Of a stretch of DNA of 64,000 bases, positions 1 to 8,497 are shown in pieces (position 1 is the first letter of the stretch; every line of letters begins with the position of its first letter). Origin of the DNA: Actinosynnema pretiosum (GTDB lineage Bacteria > Actinomycetota > Actinomycetes > Mycobacteriales > Pseudonocardiaceae). The translations under genes and the position numbers were made by a program. The notes beneath the pieces were generated by a model, which was given only the letters and a program-made list of their open reading frames with translations, was not told where the DNA came from and did no database searches. The stretch is taken from the NCBI RefSeq assembly GCF_024171695.1, contig NZ_JAMTCF010000011.1:233498-297497 (forward strand), in the 5' to 3' direction.

Positions 1-428
1 GCGTCGAGCTGCGCCAGGCCCGCGAACAACGTGCTCAGGCGCACGTCCTCGGGGCGGTACAGCGGGGCCATCCGGCCGAGCGCGAAGTCCCCGTAGTTCG
101 GGTTCGCGGACGGCGAGCCGGAGCCGTCGTCGAACAGCAGCGCGTCCGGGAGCGTGCCGCGCAGCGCCGTCTCGAACTGGTGGTGGTGCGTGTCCACGAA
201 GCCGGGCACGACGATCCGGCCGCGCGCGTCCACCACGGCCGCGTCCGGAACGCGCAGGTCCGGTCCCACGGCGGCGATGCGCGCGCCGTCGACCAGCACG
301 TCGGCGCGCTCGAAGTCGCCGACGTCGGGGTCCAGCGACAGCACCGCGCCGCCCCTGATCAGGTACCGGCTGCCCGGCCTGCCGCTGTCGGCCGGCAACC
401 CCTGTCCCGCTTGGAAGTCCTCGGTCAC
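1..428 (-). CDS. Amidohydrolase, N-terminal part (gene runs off the window)
   Basis: About 142 residues of a metal-dependent amidohydrolase are visible, read from a GTG at 428 with GGGGAG upstream. The N-terminal beta-sandwich comes first (YLIRGGAVLSLDPDVGDFE), followed by the first metal motif GFVDTHHHQFETALRG, the pattern of TRZ/ATZ and 8-oxoguanine/cytosine deaminase-like members. The barrel and the remaining metal ligands lie outside the window, so the substrate cannot be read. It lies downstream of deoA on the same strand, but a hairpin at 538-569 separates them. A base-salvage role beside the deoxynucleoside genes is plausible but unproven. Confidence 0.8.
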   Translation of the reverse strand, partial: MTEDFQAGQGLPADSGRPGSRYLIRGGAVLSLDPDVGDFERADVLVDGARIAAVGPDLRVPDAAVVDARGRIVVPGFVDTHHHQFETALRGTLPDALLFDDGSGSPSANPNYGDFALGRMAPLYRPEDVRLSTLFAGLAQLD

Positions 429-537
429 GTGCGCTCCCCGTCGAGTCGGTGTGACGTCACCCCGATCGTCGTCCCGCCGGACGGGTGGGGTGGGGGAGGA
501 GGGCCTTTCGCGCAGGTGTTCTGCCCCAGGGGGCAAC

Positions 538-569
538 GGGGGCGCCCCACCGGTGGGAAGGGCGCCCCC
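538..569 (-). terminator. GC hairpin behind deoA
   Basis: GGGGGCGCCC (538-547) pairs perfectly with GGGCGCCCCC (560-569) across a 12-base loop, just past the deoA stop at 575. There is no long T tract, as is usual in actinomycetes. It probably ends the lacI-deoA transcript before the amidohydrolase. Confidence 0.6.
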
Positions 570-574
570 GAGCG

Positions 575-1876
575 TCAGCGGCCGACGCGCTCGGCGATCA
601 GCGGGCCGCCGTCCCGCACCTCGTCACCGGGGTCGCCGATCCGCCACGCGCCCTCCAGGGACTCCAGCGCGCGCGGGATGCGCGCCGCCTCGTCCGCGCT
701 GAGCGTGAACAGCGGCTGACCGGCCTTCACCGCCTCGCCGGGCTTCACGTGCAGCTCGACGCCCGCCGCGTGCCGCACCGGGTCCTCCTTGCGCGCCCGA
801 CCCGCGCCCAGCCGCCACGCCGCGATCCCGAACGGGAGCGCGTGCTGCTCGACCAGGACGCCGTCCCGGTCGGCCAGCACCACCTCGTGCTCGCGCGCGG
901 TCGGCAGCGGCGCGTCCGGGTCACCGCCCTGCGCGCGCACCATCCGCCGCCACGAGTCGAGCGCGCGGCCGTCGTCCAGCGCGGCCTCGACGTCCTCGTC
1001 CGGCCTGCCCGCCAGCGCCAGCATCTCCCGCGCCAGTGCCAGGGTCAGCTCCCGCACGTCCGCCGGACCACCGCCCTGGAGCACCTCGACGGACTCGGCG
1101 ACCTCGTTCGCGTTGCCGATCGCCCGCCCCAGCGGCACGTTCATGTTGGTCAGCAGCGCGCTCGTCGCCACACCCGCGTCCTCGCCCAGCTCCACCATCG
1201 TCCTGGCCAGCTCGCGGGCGTCCGCGAGCTCGGTCAGGAACGCGCCCGAGCCGAACTTCACGTCCAGCACCAGCGCGCCGGTGCCCTCGGCGATCTTCTT
1301 CGACATGATCGAGGACGCCATCAGCGGGATCGCGTCGACGGTCGCCGTGGTGTCCCGCAGCGCGTACAGCTTCTTGTCGGCGGGCGCCAGCCCGGACCCG
1401 GCCGCCGCCACCACGCCCCCGACGTCGCGCAGCTGCGCCAGGATGTCCTCAGTGGACAGATCGGCGCGCCAACCGGGGATCGACTCCAGCTTGTCCAGCG
1501 TGCCACCGGTGTGGCCGAGCCCTCGCCCGGACAGCTGCGGCACCGCGACGCCGAACGACGCGACCAGCGGCGTCAGCGGCAGCGTGATCTTGTCGCCGAC
1601 CCCGCCGGTGGAGTGCTTGTCGGTGGTCGGCTTCCCCAAGCCCGCGAAGGACATCCGCTCGCCCGAGGCGACGATGGCCAGCGTCAGGTCGCGGGTCTCC
1701 GCGCGGCTCATGCCGTTGAGCCAGATCGCCATCAGCAGCGCGGACATCTGCTCGTCCGCGACCCGACCGCGCGCGTAGGCGTCGACGATCCAGCCGATCT
1801 GCTCGGTGGACAGCCGCTGCCCGTTGCGCTTGGCGCGCAGCACGTCGACGGCGTCGAAGGGTTCGACCTTCGGCAA
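575..1876 (-). CDS. deoA: Thymidine / pyrimidine-nucleoside phosphorylase
   Basis: Cleaves thymidine or deoxyuridine with phosphate to the base and 2-deoxyribose-1-phosphate. The 433-residue protein has the family signature SGRGLGHTGGTLDKLESIPG, the phosphate-binding run KHSTGGVGDK and the C-terminal PYNP domain near HVKPGEAVKAGQPLFTL. I place the start at a TTG at 1876 because GAGAGGAG lies at the right spacing and the stretch before it (to 1942) overlaps the end of the LacI gene and looks non-conserved. Only 28 bases separate it from the LacI stop, so the two are probably cotranscribed. With deoC nearby it forms a deoxynucleoside catabolic set. Family assignment is secure; thymidine-only versus broad specificity is not. 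Confidence 0.93.
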   Translation of the reverse strand: MPKVEPFDAVDVLRAKRNGQRLSTEQIGWIVDAYARGRVADEQMSALLMAIWLNGMSRAETRDLTLAIVASGERMSFAGLGKPTTDKHSTGGVGDKITLPLTPLVASFGVAVPQLSGRGLGHTGGTLDKLESIPGWRADLSTEDILAQLRDVGGVVAAAGSGLAPADKKLYALRDTTATVDAIPLMASSIMSKKIAEGTGALVLDVKFGSGAFLTELADARELARTMVELGEDAGVATSALLTNMNVPLGRAIGNANEVAESVEVLQGGGPADVRELTLALAREMLALAGRPDEDVEAALDDGRALDSWRRMVRAQGGDPDAPLPTAREHEVVLADRDGVLVEQHALPFGIAAWRLGAGRARKEDPVRHAAGVELHVKPGEAVKAGQPLFTLSADEAARIPRALESLEGAWRIGDPGDEVRDGGPLIAERVGR

Positions 1877-1904
1877 GGTGGTGCTCCTCTCGGCGGGACC
1901 GGGG

Positions 1905-2933
1905 TCAGTGCCCGCCCGTAGCGGCGGCGGCCACCGTGTCACGGGTGACCAGCGCCGTGGCCAGCCGCGTTCCGGCGGGCCGCTGGTTGTCGATCACGCC
2001 GAGCGCGGTGGCCACGGCGACCGCCGCGAGGTCCGCGGCGGGCAGTCGCACGGTGGTGAGCGCGGGGCCCAGCATCCGGGCGAGGTCCAGGTCGCCGACC
2101 CCGACGACCGAGAGGTCCTCCGGCACCCGCCAGCCCTTCGCGCGCGCGGCGCGGAACACGGCGGGGGCGAGCAGGTCGTCGTCGCACAGCACGGCGGTGA
2201 ACCGGCGCGGGCCGTCCAGCAGGCCGGTGGCGGCGGAGCAGGCCGCGTCGAAGTCGGTCGCGGACGTCTCGGCCCAGGCGGTGATCTCCCCGCCCAGCGC
2301 GGCGAACGCGTCCGCGAACGCGGTGCGGCGGTCGAGGTAGGTGGGGTGCGCGTTGCGGGTGTTCAGGCAGGCGACCTGGGTGTGCCCGGCGTCGCGCAGC
2401 AGGCGGGCGGCCTCGGCCATGCCGGGGGCGAAGTCGAAGCCGACGGTGGGCAGCGCGTCGCCGTACAGCTCGCAGGCCACGACCGGCAGACCGGTGGCGG
2501 CGAGCGCGACGGCCTCGGAAGCCGTTGGGCCGTAAGCGATCGCGCCGCCGAGGTGGCCCGCGCGGATCAGGTCGGCGATGCGGTCGGTCCAGGAGGGCTC
2601 GTCGTCGTCGCGGGTGATCAGGATGACCGAGTGGTCGTGCTCGCGCGCCCTGCGCTCGGCGTGCTGGAACAGGGAGGCGAAGAACGGCTGGCTGACGTCG
2701 CGCACGGCCAGGCCGATGATCGGCACGCGGCCGGTCTTCAGGCGGGCGGCGGCGGTGTTGGGCACGTAGCCGAGCCGGGCGGCGGCCTCCCGGACGCGCT
2801 CGGCGGTGCGCTCGGAGACCCGCGTGCCCGCCTTGCCGGAGAACACCAGCGACACCACCGACTGCGAGACGTCCGCGAGGCGCGCCACGTCGCTGCCGGT
2901 GACCGCGCGCCAGGGGCGCTTCGCGTCAGCCAT
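1905..2933 (-). CDS. LacI-family transcriptional regulator
   Basis: A 342-residue repressor. An N-terminal LacI helix-turn-helix (SDVARLADVSQSVVSLVFSG, then a hinge near LGYVPNTAAARLK) is followed by a periplasmic-binding-like sensor domain (IIGLAVRDVSQPFF onward, ending with DLDLARMLGPALTTVRLP). It sits between deoC and deoA on the same strand, 28 bases ahead of deoA. It most likely senses a deoxynucleoside or deoxyribose compound and controls these genes, which is inferred from position only. A strong hairpin (2985-3043) lies between it and deoC, so it probably has its own promoter or depends on read-through. Confidence 0.9.
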   Translation of the reverse strand: MADAKRPWRAVTGSDVARLADVSQSVVSLVFSGKAGTRVSERTAERVREAAARLGYVPNTAAARLKTGRVPIIGLAVRDVSQPFFASLFQHAERRAREHDHSVILITRDDDEPSWTDRIADLIRAGHLGGAIAYGPTASEAVALAATGLPVVACELYGDALPTVGFDFAPGMAEAARLLRDAGHTQVACLNTRNAHPTYLDRRTAFADAFAALGGEITAWAETSATDFDAACSAATGLLDGPRRFTAVLCDDDLLAPAVFRAARAKGWRVPEDLSVVGVGDLDLARMLGPALTTVRLPAADLAAVAVATALGVIDNQRPAGTRLATALVTRDTVAAAATGGH

Positions 2934-2984
2934 GGGGGGCCTTTCGGGCGGGTGGGGGCGCGCCTGCCGGGCGGAGGGGGGCCG

Positions 2985-3043
2985 GCTGCGCGGCGGCGCG
3001 GGACCACGGGGTACCGGTCCGCGGTCCCGCGCCGCCGCGCAGC
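2985..3043 (-). terminator. 21-bp perfect stem behind deoC
   Basis: Bases 2985-3005 are the exact reverse complement of 3023-3043, with a 17-base loop. It lies 57 bases beyond the deoC stop and ahead of the LacI gene, so it should largely isolate deoC transcription. Confidence 0.75.
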
Positions 3044-3099
3044 GCGGAGGGCGCGGCGGTGTGGTCGGGGGTCCGCACCGCCGCGCCGGGGGAGTCCGG

Positions 3100-3765
3100 T
3101 CAGTAACCGGACTGGCTGGAGCCCGAGCCCTCGACGAGCGCGCGGGTGCCCGAGACGCCGAGGCGGGTGGCGCCCGCCGCGATCATCTCGCGCGCGGCCT
3201 CGGCGGTGCGGATGCCGCCGGAGGCCTTGACGCCCACGTTCGGGCCCACGGTCCTGGCCATGAGGGCGACGGCGTGCGCGGTGGCGCCGCCGGTCGGGTG
3301 GAAGCCGGTGGAGGTCTTGACGAAGTCGGCCTCCGCGCGCACCGAGGCCTCGCAGACGGCGACGATCTGCTCGTCGGTGAGCGCGGCGGACTCGATGATC
3401 ACCTTCAGGACCGCGCCGGGCACGGCCGCGCGGACGGCGCGCACGTCGGCCTCCACGTCGGCGAAGCGGCCCTCGACCGCGGCGCCGACGTCGATCACCA
3501 TGTCGATCTCGTCGGCGCCCTGCGCGACCGCGCGGGAGGCTTCGAGGGCCTTGATCTCGGAGGCGTGCTTGCCGGACGGGAAGCCGCAGACGGCGGCGAC
3601 CTTGATCGACGCGCCCTCGGGCAGGTCGAGGGGGAGCATGTTGGGCGAGACGCACACGGAGTAGGCGCCCAGCTCGACGCCCTCCTGGACGAACCGGGCC
3701 ACGTCGGCGCGGGTGGCCTCGGGCTTGAGGAGGGTGTGGTCGATGACGCTGGCCAGGTCCGGCAC
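3100..3765 (-). CDS. deoC: Deoxyribose-phosphate aldolase
   Basis: Splits 2-deoxyribose-5-phosphate into acetaldehyde and glyceraldehyde-3-phosphate, the step that follows DeoA and phosphopentomutase. The 221-residue protein shows [11 protein letters not shown] at the N-terminus, the region [40 protein letters not shown] (Schiff-base lysine) and [10 protein letters not shown] (second active-site lysine). I chose the GTG at 3765 because GAAGGGGACC precedes it. An ATG at 3822 would add 19 non-conserved residues and would start inside a probable operator repeat. Function is secure. Confidence 0.95.
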   Translation of the reverse strand: MPDLASVIDHTLLKPEATRADVARFVQEGVELGAYSVCVSPNMLPLDLPEGASIKVAAVCGFPSGKHASEIKALEASRAVAQGADEIDMVIDVGAAVEGRFADVEADVRAVRAAVPGAVLKVIIESAALTDEQIVAVCEASVRAEADFVKTSTGFHPTGGATAHAVALMARTVGPNVGVKASGGIRTAEAAREMIAAGATRLGVSGTRALVEGSGSSQSGY

Positions 3766-3817
3766 GGTGGTCCCCTTCGCCGTCGAGCGGGAGCGGGCAG
3801 TCGGGTGACTGCCGTGG

Positions 3818-3860
3818 GTCATACGATAAACCTGGGGTAGGTCATACGAAAGACCTGGGG
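3818..3860 (+). promoter_or_regulatory. Tandem direct repeat upstream of deoC (candidate operator)
   Basis: Two 20-base copies beginning GTCATACGA and ending ACCTGGGG (3818-3837 and 3841-3860) differ at two positions and repeat with a 23-bp period, about two helical turns. On the deoC strand the distal copy contains the dyad AGGTC-N8-GACCT. Position upstream of deoC suggests a regulator site. The binding protein is unknown; it does not have the usual CG-centred palindrome of a LacI operator. Confidence 0.5.
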
Positions 3861-4139
3861 GCGGCGGGACCCGTTCGTGAGGCTTTGGGGCCGGGGTGGG
3901 GCGGGCTGGACCGGGGTGGACCGGGATGGGATGAGGCGGACCGGGGCGGAGTGGGGCAACCCGGACCAGGTCGACCCGTCCAAGGCGGGGTGGGCCTGGG
4001 GGCGGGAGGCGCGGAACGCCGGGGTGCTGGGATGTCGAGGCAGCAGGGCGCTGGGGTGTCGGGGCGCTGGGGCGGCGGGGGCGCTGGGCCGTCGGGACGT
4101 CGGGCTGACTGGGCGCGCGGCGCGCGTGGAATCGAAACC

Positions 4140-4465
4140 CGGCCCGCATCGCGCTGTGCCAGCCCCGCCAGCCCCGTCCGCCCCGCCCGCAGCGCCCCCG
4201 CCCCCGCCGCCTTCGCTCGCCCCGCCCCGTCCGCGCCGCCCGTCCGCACCGCCCGCCCACACCGCCCGTCCGCACCGCCCGCCCCGCCCGCAGCGCCCCC
4301 GCCGCCCCGCCTTCGCCAGCCCCGCCCCGCCCCGCCCCGCCCCGTCCGCACCGCCCGCCTGCACCGCCCGCAGCGCCCCCGCCGCCCCGCCTTCGCCCGC
4401 CCTGTCCCGTCCGCACCGCCCGCCCGCCCACACCGCCCGCCCGTATCGCCCCCCTGTCCCGTCCG
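4140..4465. repeat. Low-complexity CCGCACCGCCCG-type repeat tract
   Basis: The gene-free stretch from about 3861 to 4635 is strongly strand-skewed. First comes a G-rich part (GGACCGGGGTGG-like words to about 4100), then a C-rich tract made of imperfect copies of CCGTCCGCACCGCCCG. A longer unit around CGCAGCGCCCCCGCCGCC occurs near 4289 and again near 4369, an 80-bp spacing that suggests a local duplication. Long open frames here are composition artefacts (Arg/Pro/Gly/Ala only). I see no gene in it. Confidence 0.6.
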
Positions 4466-4635
4466 CTCGATCGAGTGCCCCGCTTCGGAGGCCCGGCGCG
4501 GGTGGTGGCGCGCGGGGGTGGCAGGCGGTATGAGTTGCTGCGACTTGGAATCCCGGCCGGGCTCGGGAGCGCCGGAGGGCGCCCGGCTCTGCGGGCGGCG
4601 CGGACCGCGCGTGACCTGCGGCATGAAACCGGGTC

Positions 4636-4649
4636 GGTAAAATGTTACA
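4636..4649 (-). promoter_or_regulatory. TGTRACAT site 1 (candidate GntR operator)
   Basis: On the minus strand this reads TGTAACATTTTACC, nearly the same as the site at 10949 (TGTGACATTTTA). The core also contains the GTAA/TTAC dyad. On the plus strand it covers TAAAAT (4638-4643), a good -10 hexamer for the hydroxyproline operon, so a bound repressor would block the promoter. The FadR-type GntR consensus (GT-N-AC core) fits. The regulator is inferred to be the one at 11001. Confidence 0.55.
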
Positions 4650-4706
4650 GCCGCGCTAACCGGTCCGATCGGGCCTGGGAAACTCGAACTCTTCCCAAAC
4701 CAAGGG

Positions 4707-4719
4707 CCATGTGACATGG
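4707..4719 (+). promoter_or_regulatory. TGTRACAT site 2 (perfect palindrome)
   Basis: CCATGTGACATGG is a perfect 13-base palindrome around a central G, ending 7 bases before the GTG start at 4727. It shares the TGTGACAT word with sites at 10949 and 11943. Binding here would cover the start region of the dehydrogenase operon. Confidence 0.6.
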
Positions 4720-4726
4720 TACCGGC

Positions 4727-5917
4727 GTGTCCACTCCTCTTCGAGTAGTCGTGGTGGGCGCGGGCATCGTCGGGTCGGCGATCGCCCGCGCCCTGGCCCG
4801 CGAGGGCTGCGCGGTGACCGTCGTCGACCGCGGGCCCAGCGCGGGCGGGACCTCCGCCTCCGGCGAGGGGAACCTGCTGGTCTCCGACAAGGAGCCCGGT
4901 CCCGAGCTGCGGCTCGCCCAGCGCTCCCTCGCGTCCTGGCTGCGCGTCGAGGACGAGCTGCGCGACGAGCTGCCCTCGGGCTTCCCCGACCTCGAACTGG
5001 AGCGCAAGGGCGGCCTCGTCGTCGCCACCACCGCCGAGGGCGCCACCGCGCTGCACGAGTTCGCCGCCGCCCAGCGCGCGGTCGGCGTCACCGCCGAGGT
5101 CGTCGACGACGACCGGGTCCGCGAGCTCGAACCCGACCTCACCCCGGACCGCGCCGCCGCCGTCCACTACCCCGACGACATGCAGGTGCAGCCCGTCACC
5201 GCCACCGAGGCGCTGCTCGCCGCCGCCCGCCGCCACGGCGCCCAGGTCCGCCAGGGCGTCGAGGTCACCGGGCCCGTGCTGGACAGGGGCAGGCTCGTCG
5301 GGGTCGCCACCGCGACCGGCACGATCACCGCCGACGCCGTCGTGCTCGCCGCCGGGCCCTGGTCCGGCGCGGTCGCCGAGCGGCTCGGGGTGCACCTGCC
5401 GGTCGCGCCCCGCCGGGGCACCGTCCTGGTCACCTCCCGGATGCCGCAACGCGTGTGGCACAAGGTCTACGACGCCGACTACGTGGGCGCGGTCGGCTCC
5501 GGGGCCGCCGACCTCCAGGTGTCCAGCGTGGTCGAGTCCACCGCCGCCGGAACCGTCCTCATCGGCTCCTCCCGCGAGCGCCGGGGCTTCGACGAGCGCA
5601 TCGAGGCCCGCGTGCTCTCCGCGCTCGCCGCCAAGGCCCTGCTGCTGTTCCCGTTCCTGGCCGACGCCCAGGTCATGCGCGCCTACGGCGGCTTCCGCCC
5701 GTTCGTCCCCGACCACCTGCCGGTCATCGGCCCCGACCACCGCCTCCCCGGCCTGTGGCACGCCACCGGCCACGAGGGCGCGGGCATCGGCCTCAGCCTG
5801 GCCACCGCCGAGATCCTGCGCGACCACCTGCTGCACGAGGAGCGGGACGAGCTGGCCGACGAGTTCCGCCTCGACCGCCCGACCCTGCTGCCCCACCTCG
5901 AAGGGACCGCCCGATGA
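4727..5917 (+). CDS. FAD-dependent D-hydroxyproline dehydrogenase, DadA-like subunit
   Basis: A 396-residue DAO-type flavoprotein. VVVVGAGIVGSAIARALAREG is the N-terminal Rossmann dinucleotide fold and GHEGAGIGLSLATAEIL is the C-terminal FAD-binding motif. In heteromeric D-hydroxyproline dehydrogenases this is the substrate-oxidising subunit, acting on cis-4-hydroxy-D-proline to give 1-pyrroline-4-hydroxy-2-carboxylate. The next two genes supply the [2Fe-2S] and the second flavin/BFD subunits and overlap in ATGA fashion. No Shine-Dalgarno precedes the GTG, so translation may be leaderless, though another start cannot be excluded. D-amino-acid oxidase of another specificity is the alternative, but the complete downstream pathway favours hydroxyproline. 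Confidence 0.85.
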   Translation: MSTPLRVVVVGAGIVGSAIARALAREGCAVTVVDRGPSAGGTSASGEGNLLVSDKEPGPELRLAQRSLASWLRVEDELRDELPSGFPDLELERKGGLVVATTAEGATALHEFAAAQRAVGVTAEVVDDDRVRELEPDLTPDRAAAVHYPDDMQVQPVTATEALLAAARRHGAQVRQGVEVTGPVLDRGRLVGVATATGTITADAVVLAAGPWSGAVAERLGVHLPVAPRRGTVLVTSRMPQRVWHKVYDADYVGAVGSGAADLQVSSVVESTAAGTVLIGSSRERRGFDERIEARVLSALAAKALLLFPFLADAQVMRAYGGFRPFVPDHLPVIGPDHRLPGLWHATGHEGAGIGLSLATAEILRDHLLHEERDELADEFRLDRPTLLPHLEGTAR

Positions 5918-6171
5918 GCAAGATCCGCATCGAGGTCGACGGCCAGCCCGTCGAGGCGGTGGCGGGGCAGAGCATCGCCGCCGCCCTGCTCGCCACCGGC
6001 CGCACCTCCTGGCGCCGCACCCGCGCGGGCCGCCCGCGCGGCGTGTTCTGCGGCATCGGCACCTGCTTCGACTGCGTCGTCACCGTCAACGACCTGCGCG
6101 ACGTGCGCGCCTGCCAGCGCCGCGCCGCCGACGGCGACCGCGTCCTGACCCAGGAGGACGACCGTGCCTGA
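5914..6171 (+). CDS. (2Fe-2S)-binding subunit of D-hydroxyproline dehydrogenase
   Basis: An 85-residue ferredoxin-like protein starting at an ATG that overlaps the previous stop by 4 bases. Cysteines 46, 51, 54 and 67 (FCGIGTCFDC, then AC) form the Cx4CxxC...C plant-type [2Fe-2S] ligand set. Small proteins of this kind are the gamma/linker subunit of hydroxyproline and opine-type dehydrogenases (HcnA-like) and pass electrons between the two flavin subunits. Its end overlaps the next gene by 8 bases, which supports coordinated translation of the three subunits. Confidence 0.87.
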   Translation: MSKIRIEVDGQPVEAVAGQSIAAALLATGRTSWRRTRAGRPRGVFCGIGTCFDCVVTVNDLRDVRACQRRAADGDRVLTQEDDRA

Positions 6172-7567
6172 CGTCCTCGTGGTCGGCGGCGGCCCCGCCG
6201 GGATGGCCGCCGCGCACGCCGCCCGCCAGAGCGGCGCCACCGTGACCCTGCTCGAATCCGGCGACGACCTCGGCGGCCAGTACTGGCGGCACCTGCCCGC
6301 CCAGCGCAGCGACCCCGACGAGCGCAAGTGGCACCACGGCTGGCAGCGCTTCCTTCACCTGCGCGCCGCGCTCGTGGCCGACCCCGGCTGCGAGGTCGTC
6401 ACCAACGCGCACGTCTGGTCCGTGGACCGCCGCGACGGCCGCCCCCCGCTCGTGCACGCCCTCGTCGGCGCGCCCGACGGCGGCGACCGCACCCCGCGCA
6501 CCTTCGACCCGGACGCCCTCGTCCTGGCCACCGGCGCGCAGGAGCGCACCCTCCCGTTCCCCGGCTGGGACCTGCCCGGCGTCTTCACGGCGGGCGCCGC
6601 GCAGGCCCTCGCCAAGGGCGAGCGGGTCGCGGTCGGCCGCCGGGTGCTGGTCGCGGGCGCAGGCCCCTTCCTGCTCACCGCCGTGGCCAGCCTGGTCCGC
6701 GTCGGCGCCCAGGTCGTCGGCGTGGTCGAGGCGGCGGACGCGAAGCGGCTGGCCAAGGGCTGGTCCGCCAAGCCGTGGCGGCTGGCGAAGGCGAGCCACA
6801 AGGCCGCCGAGCTGGTCGGCTACCTGCGCGTGCTCGCCGCCAACCGGGTCCCGTACCGCACCGGCTCGGCCGTCGTCGCCGCGCACGGGACCGACCGCGT
6901 CGAGGCCGTCACGGTCGCCCGCCTGAACCCGGACTGGTCGCCGATCCCCGGCACCGAGCGCCGGATCGAGGTCGACGCGGTCTGCGTCAGCCACGCCTTC
7001 GTCCCCCGCACCGAACTCGCCATCTCGACCGGCTGCGCGCTCACCGAGGACGGTTCGGTCCAGGTTGACGACCGGCAGCGCACCACCGTCCCCGGCGTGC
7101 TCACGGCGGGGGAGCTGACCGGCATCGGCGGCGTCGACCTCGCCCTCGCCGAGGGCCGGATCGCCGGGGCCGTCGCCGCCGGGGCCGAGCCCGACCCCGG
7201 GGCGGTCAAGCGCCGCGCGGTCTTCCGCGAGTTCGCCACCCGCCTCACCGCCGCGCACGGCGTCCGCCCCGGCTGGCGCTCCTGGGTGGACGACGACACC
7301 GTCGTCTGCCGCTGCGAGGACGTCACCGCCGGAGCGCTGCGCGGCGCCGCCGAGCTGACCTGCTCCAAGGGCCTGCGCTCCCTCAAGCTCACCACCCGAG
7401 CGGGCCTCGGCCTGTGCCAGGGCCGCACCTGCGGCCGGGCCGTCGAGGAACTGCTCACCGGGGTCCTGGACCCCGGCCGCACCGCCAACCGCCCCATCGC
7501 CGCACCGCTTCGCCTCGGCGAGCTCGCCGAGCACGGCCGCACCTGCAACCGAGAGGACGTCCCATGA
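6164..7567 (+). CDS. FAD/NAD-binding subunit with C-terminal BFD-type iron-sulfur domain
   Basis: A 467-residue HcnB/alpha-type subunit. VLVVGGGPAGMAAAHAARQSG (N-terminal FAD motif), LATGAQERTLPFPG, a second nucleotide fold at RVLVAGAGPFLLTAV and TVPGVLTAGELTGIGG are followed by a BFD-like [2Fe-2S] domain, VVCRCEDV...GLCQGRTCGR, near the C-terminus. This architecture is standard for the large subunit of hydroxyproline/opine dehydrogenases. GTG start at 6164 behind CAGGAGGAC. It overlaps both neighbours, so all three dehydrogenase parts form one translational unit. Confidence 0.87.
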   Translation: MPDVLVVGGGPAGMAAAHAARQSGATVTLLESGDDLGGQYWRHLPAQRSDPDERKWHHGWQRFLHLRAALVADPGCEVVTNAHVWSVDRRDGRPPLVHALVGAPDGGDRTPRTFDPDALVLATGAQERTLPFPGWDLPGVFTAGAAQALAKGERVAVGRRVLVAGAGPFLLTAVASLVRVGAQVVGVVEAADAKRLAKGWSAKPWRLAKASHKAAELVGYLRVLAANRVPYRTGSAVVAAHGTDRVEAVTVARLNPDWSPIPGTERRIEVDAVCVSHAFVPRTELAISTGCALTEDGSVQVDDRQRTTVPGVLTAGELTGIGGVDLALAEGRIAGAVAAGAEPDPGAVKRRAVFREFATRLTAAHGVRPGWRSWVDDDTVVCRCEDVTAGALRGAAELTCSKGLRSLKLTTRAGLGLCQGRTCGRAVEELLTGVLDPGRTANRPIAAPLRLGELAEHGRTCNREDVP

Positions 7568-8496
7568 GTTCCGCACCGGCTTCCCTGCGCGGGGTCATCG
7601 TCGCCACCGCCCTGCCGTTCAAGGAGAACCCCTCCGCGCCCGCCGGTCTGGAGGTCGACTACGACCGCTTCGCCGAGCACTGCGACTGGCTGATGTCCAA
7701 CGGCTGCCACGGCGTCGGCCCCAACGGCTCCCTCGGCGAGTACTCGGCCCTGACCGACGCCGAGCGCCGCAAGGTCGTCCAGGTCGCCGTCGACACCGTC
7801 GGCGACCGGGGCGTGGTCGTCGCGGGCGTGCACGGCCCCGGCTGGCACCAGGCCAAGCACTGGGCCGAGCTGGCCGCCGAGGACGGCGCGCACGGCGTGC
7901 TCGCCCTGCCGCCCACCATGTACCGGGCCACCGCCGAGCAGGTCGTCGAGCACTACACCAAGATCGACGAGGTCGGCCTGCCGATCATGGTCTACAACAA
8001 CCCGATCGACACCAAGGTCGACCTGGTGCCCGAGCTGGTCGCCGAGATCGCCAAGCTGCCGAACGTGAGCGCCATCAAGGAGTTCAGCGGCGACGTCCGC
8101 AGGCTCTTCGAGATCGCCGAGCTGTGCGACATCGACGTGGTCGCGGGCGCCGACGACGTGCTGTTCGAGCTGATGGCCGACGGCGCCGTCGGCTGGTTCG
8201 CGGGCTTCCCCAACGCGTTCCCGGCCGAGTCCGTCGCGATCTACGAGCACATGCTCGCCGGTCGCCTCACCGAGGCCAGGGAGCTGTACAAGCACCTCGT
8301 CGCCGTGTTCCGCTGGGACTCGCGCACCGAGTTCGTGCAGGCCATCAAGCTGGGCATGGAGGAGGTCGGCCGGTACGGCGGCCCGTGCCGCCCGCCGCGC
8401 GGCCCGCTGACCGCCGACCAGGTCGCCCGCGTGCGCGCCGACATGCGCCGCGCCGTCGCCGGGATCGAGGCGCTGCGCGCGGCCGAGGTGGCCTGA
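7564..8496 (+). CDS. DHDPS-family 1-pyrroline-4-hydroxy-2-carboxylate deaminase
   Basis: A 310-residue class I aldolase-fold enzyme of the dihydrodipicolinate synthase/N-acetylneuraminate lyase family. Tyr144 (IMVYNNP) and the Schiff-base Lys172 (SAIKEFSGD) are in place. In hydroxyproline catabolism such an enzyme converts 1-pyrroline-4-hydroxy-2-carboxylate to 2-oxoglutarate semialdehyde and ammonia. ATG overlaps the preceding stop (ATGA), and the epimerase follows 1 base later. Housekeeping DapA is rejected on context: it is embedded between the dehydrogenase and the epimerase, and its protein resembles the deaminase branch (GVGPNGSLGEYSALTDAER). Confidence 0.85.
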   Translation: MSSAPASLRGVIVATALPFKENPSAPAGLEVDYDRFAEHCDWLMSNGCHGVGPNGSLGEYSALTDAERRKVVQVAVDTVGDRGVVVAGVHGPGWHQAKHWAELAAEDGAHGVLALPPTMYRATAEQVVEHYTKIDEVGLPIMVYNNPIDTKVDLVPELVAEIAKLPNVSAIKEFSGDVRRLFEIAELCDIDVVAGADDVLFELMADGAVGWFAGFPNAFPAESVAIYEHMLAGRLTEARELYKHLVAVFRWDSRTEFVQAIKLGMEEVGRYGGPCRPPRGPLTADQVARVRADMRRAVAGIEALRAAEVA

Positions 8497-8497
8497 C

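Noticed and set aside
3842-5896. Very long open frames on both strands over the GC-rich spacer and antisense to the dehydrogenase
   Set aside because: Composition is only Arg/Gly/Ala/Pro-type, no motif or ribosome site; they are shadows caused by high GC.
7564-8496. Lysine-biosynthesis dihydrodipicolinate synthase (dapA)
   Set aside because: It is translationally coupled to hydroxyproline dehydrogenase and epimerase genes, which favours the deaminase role in this family.
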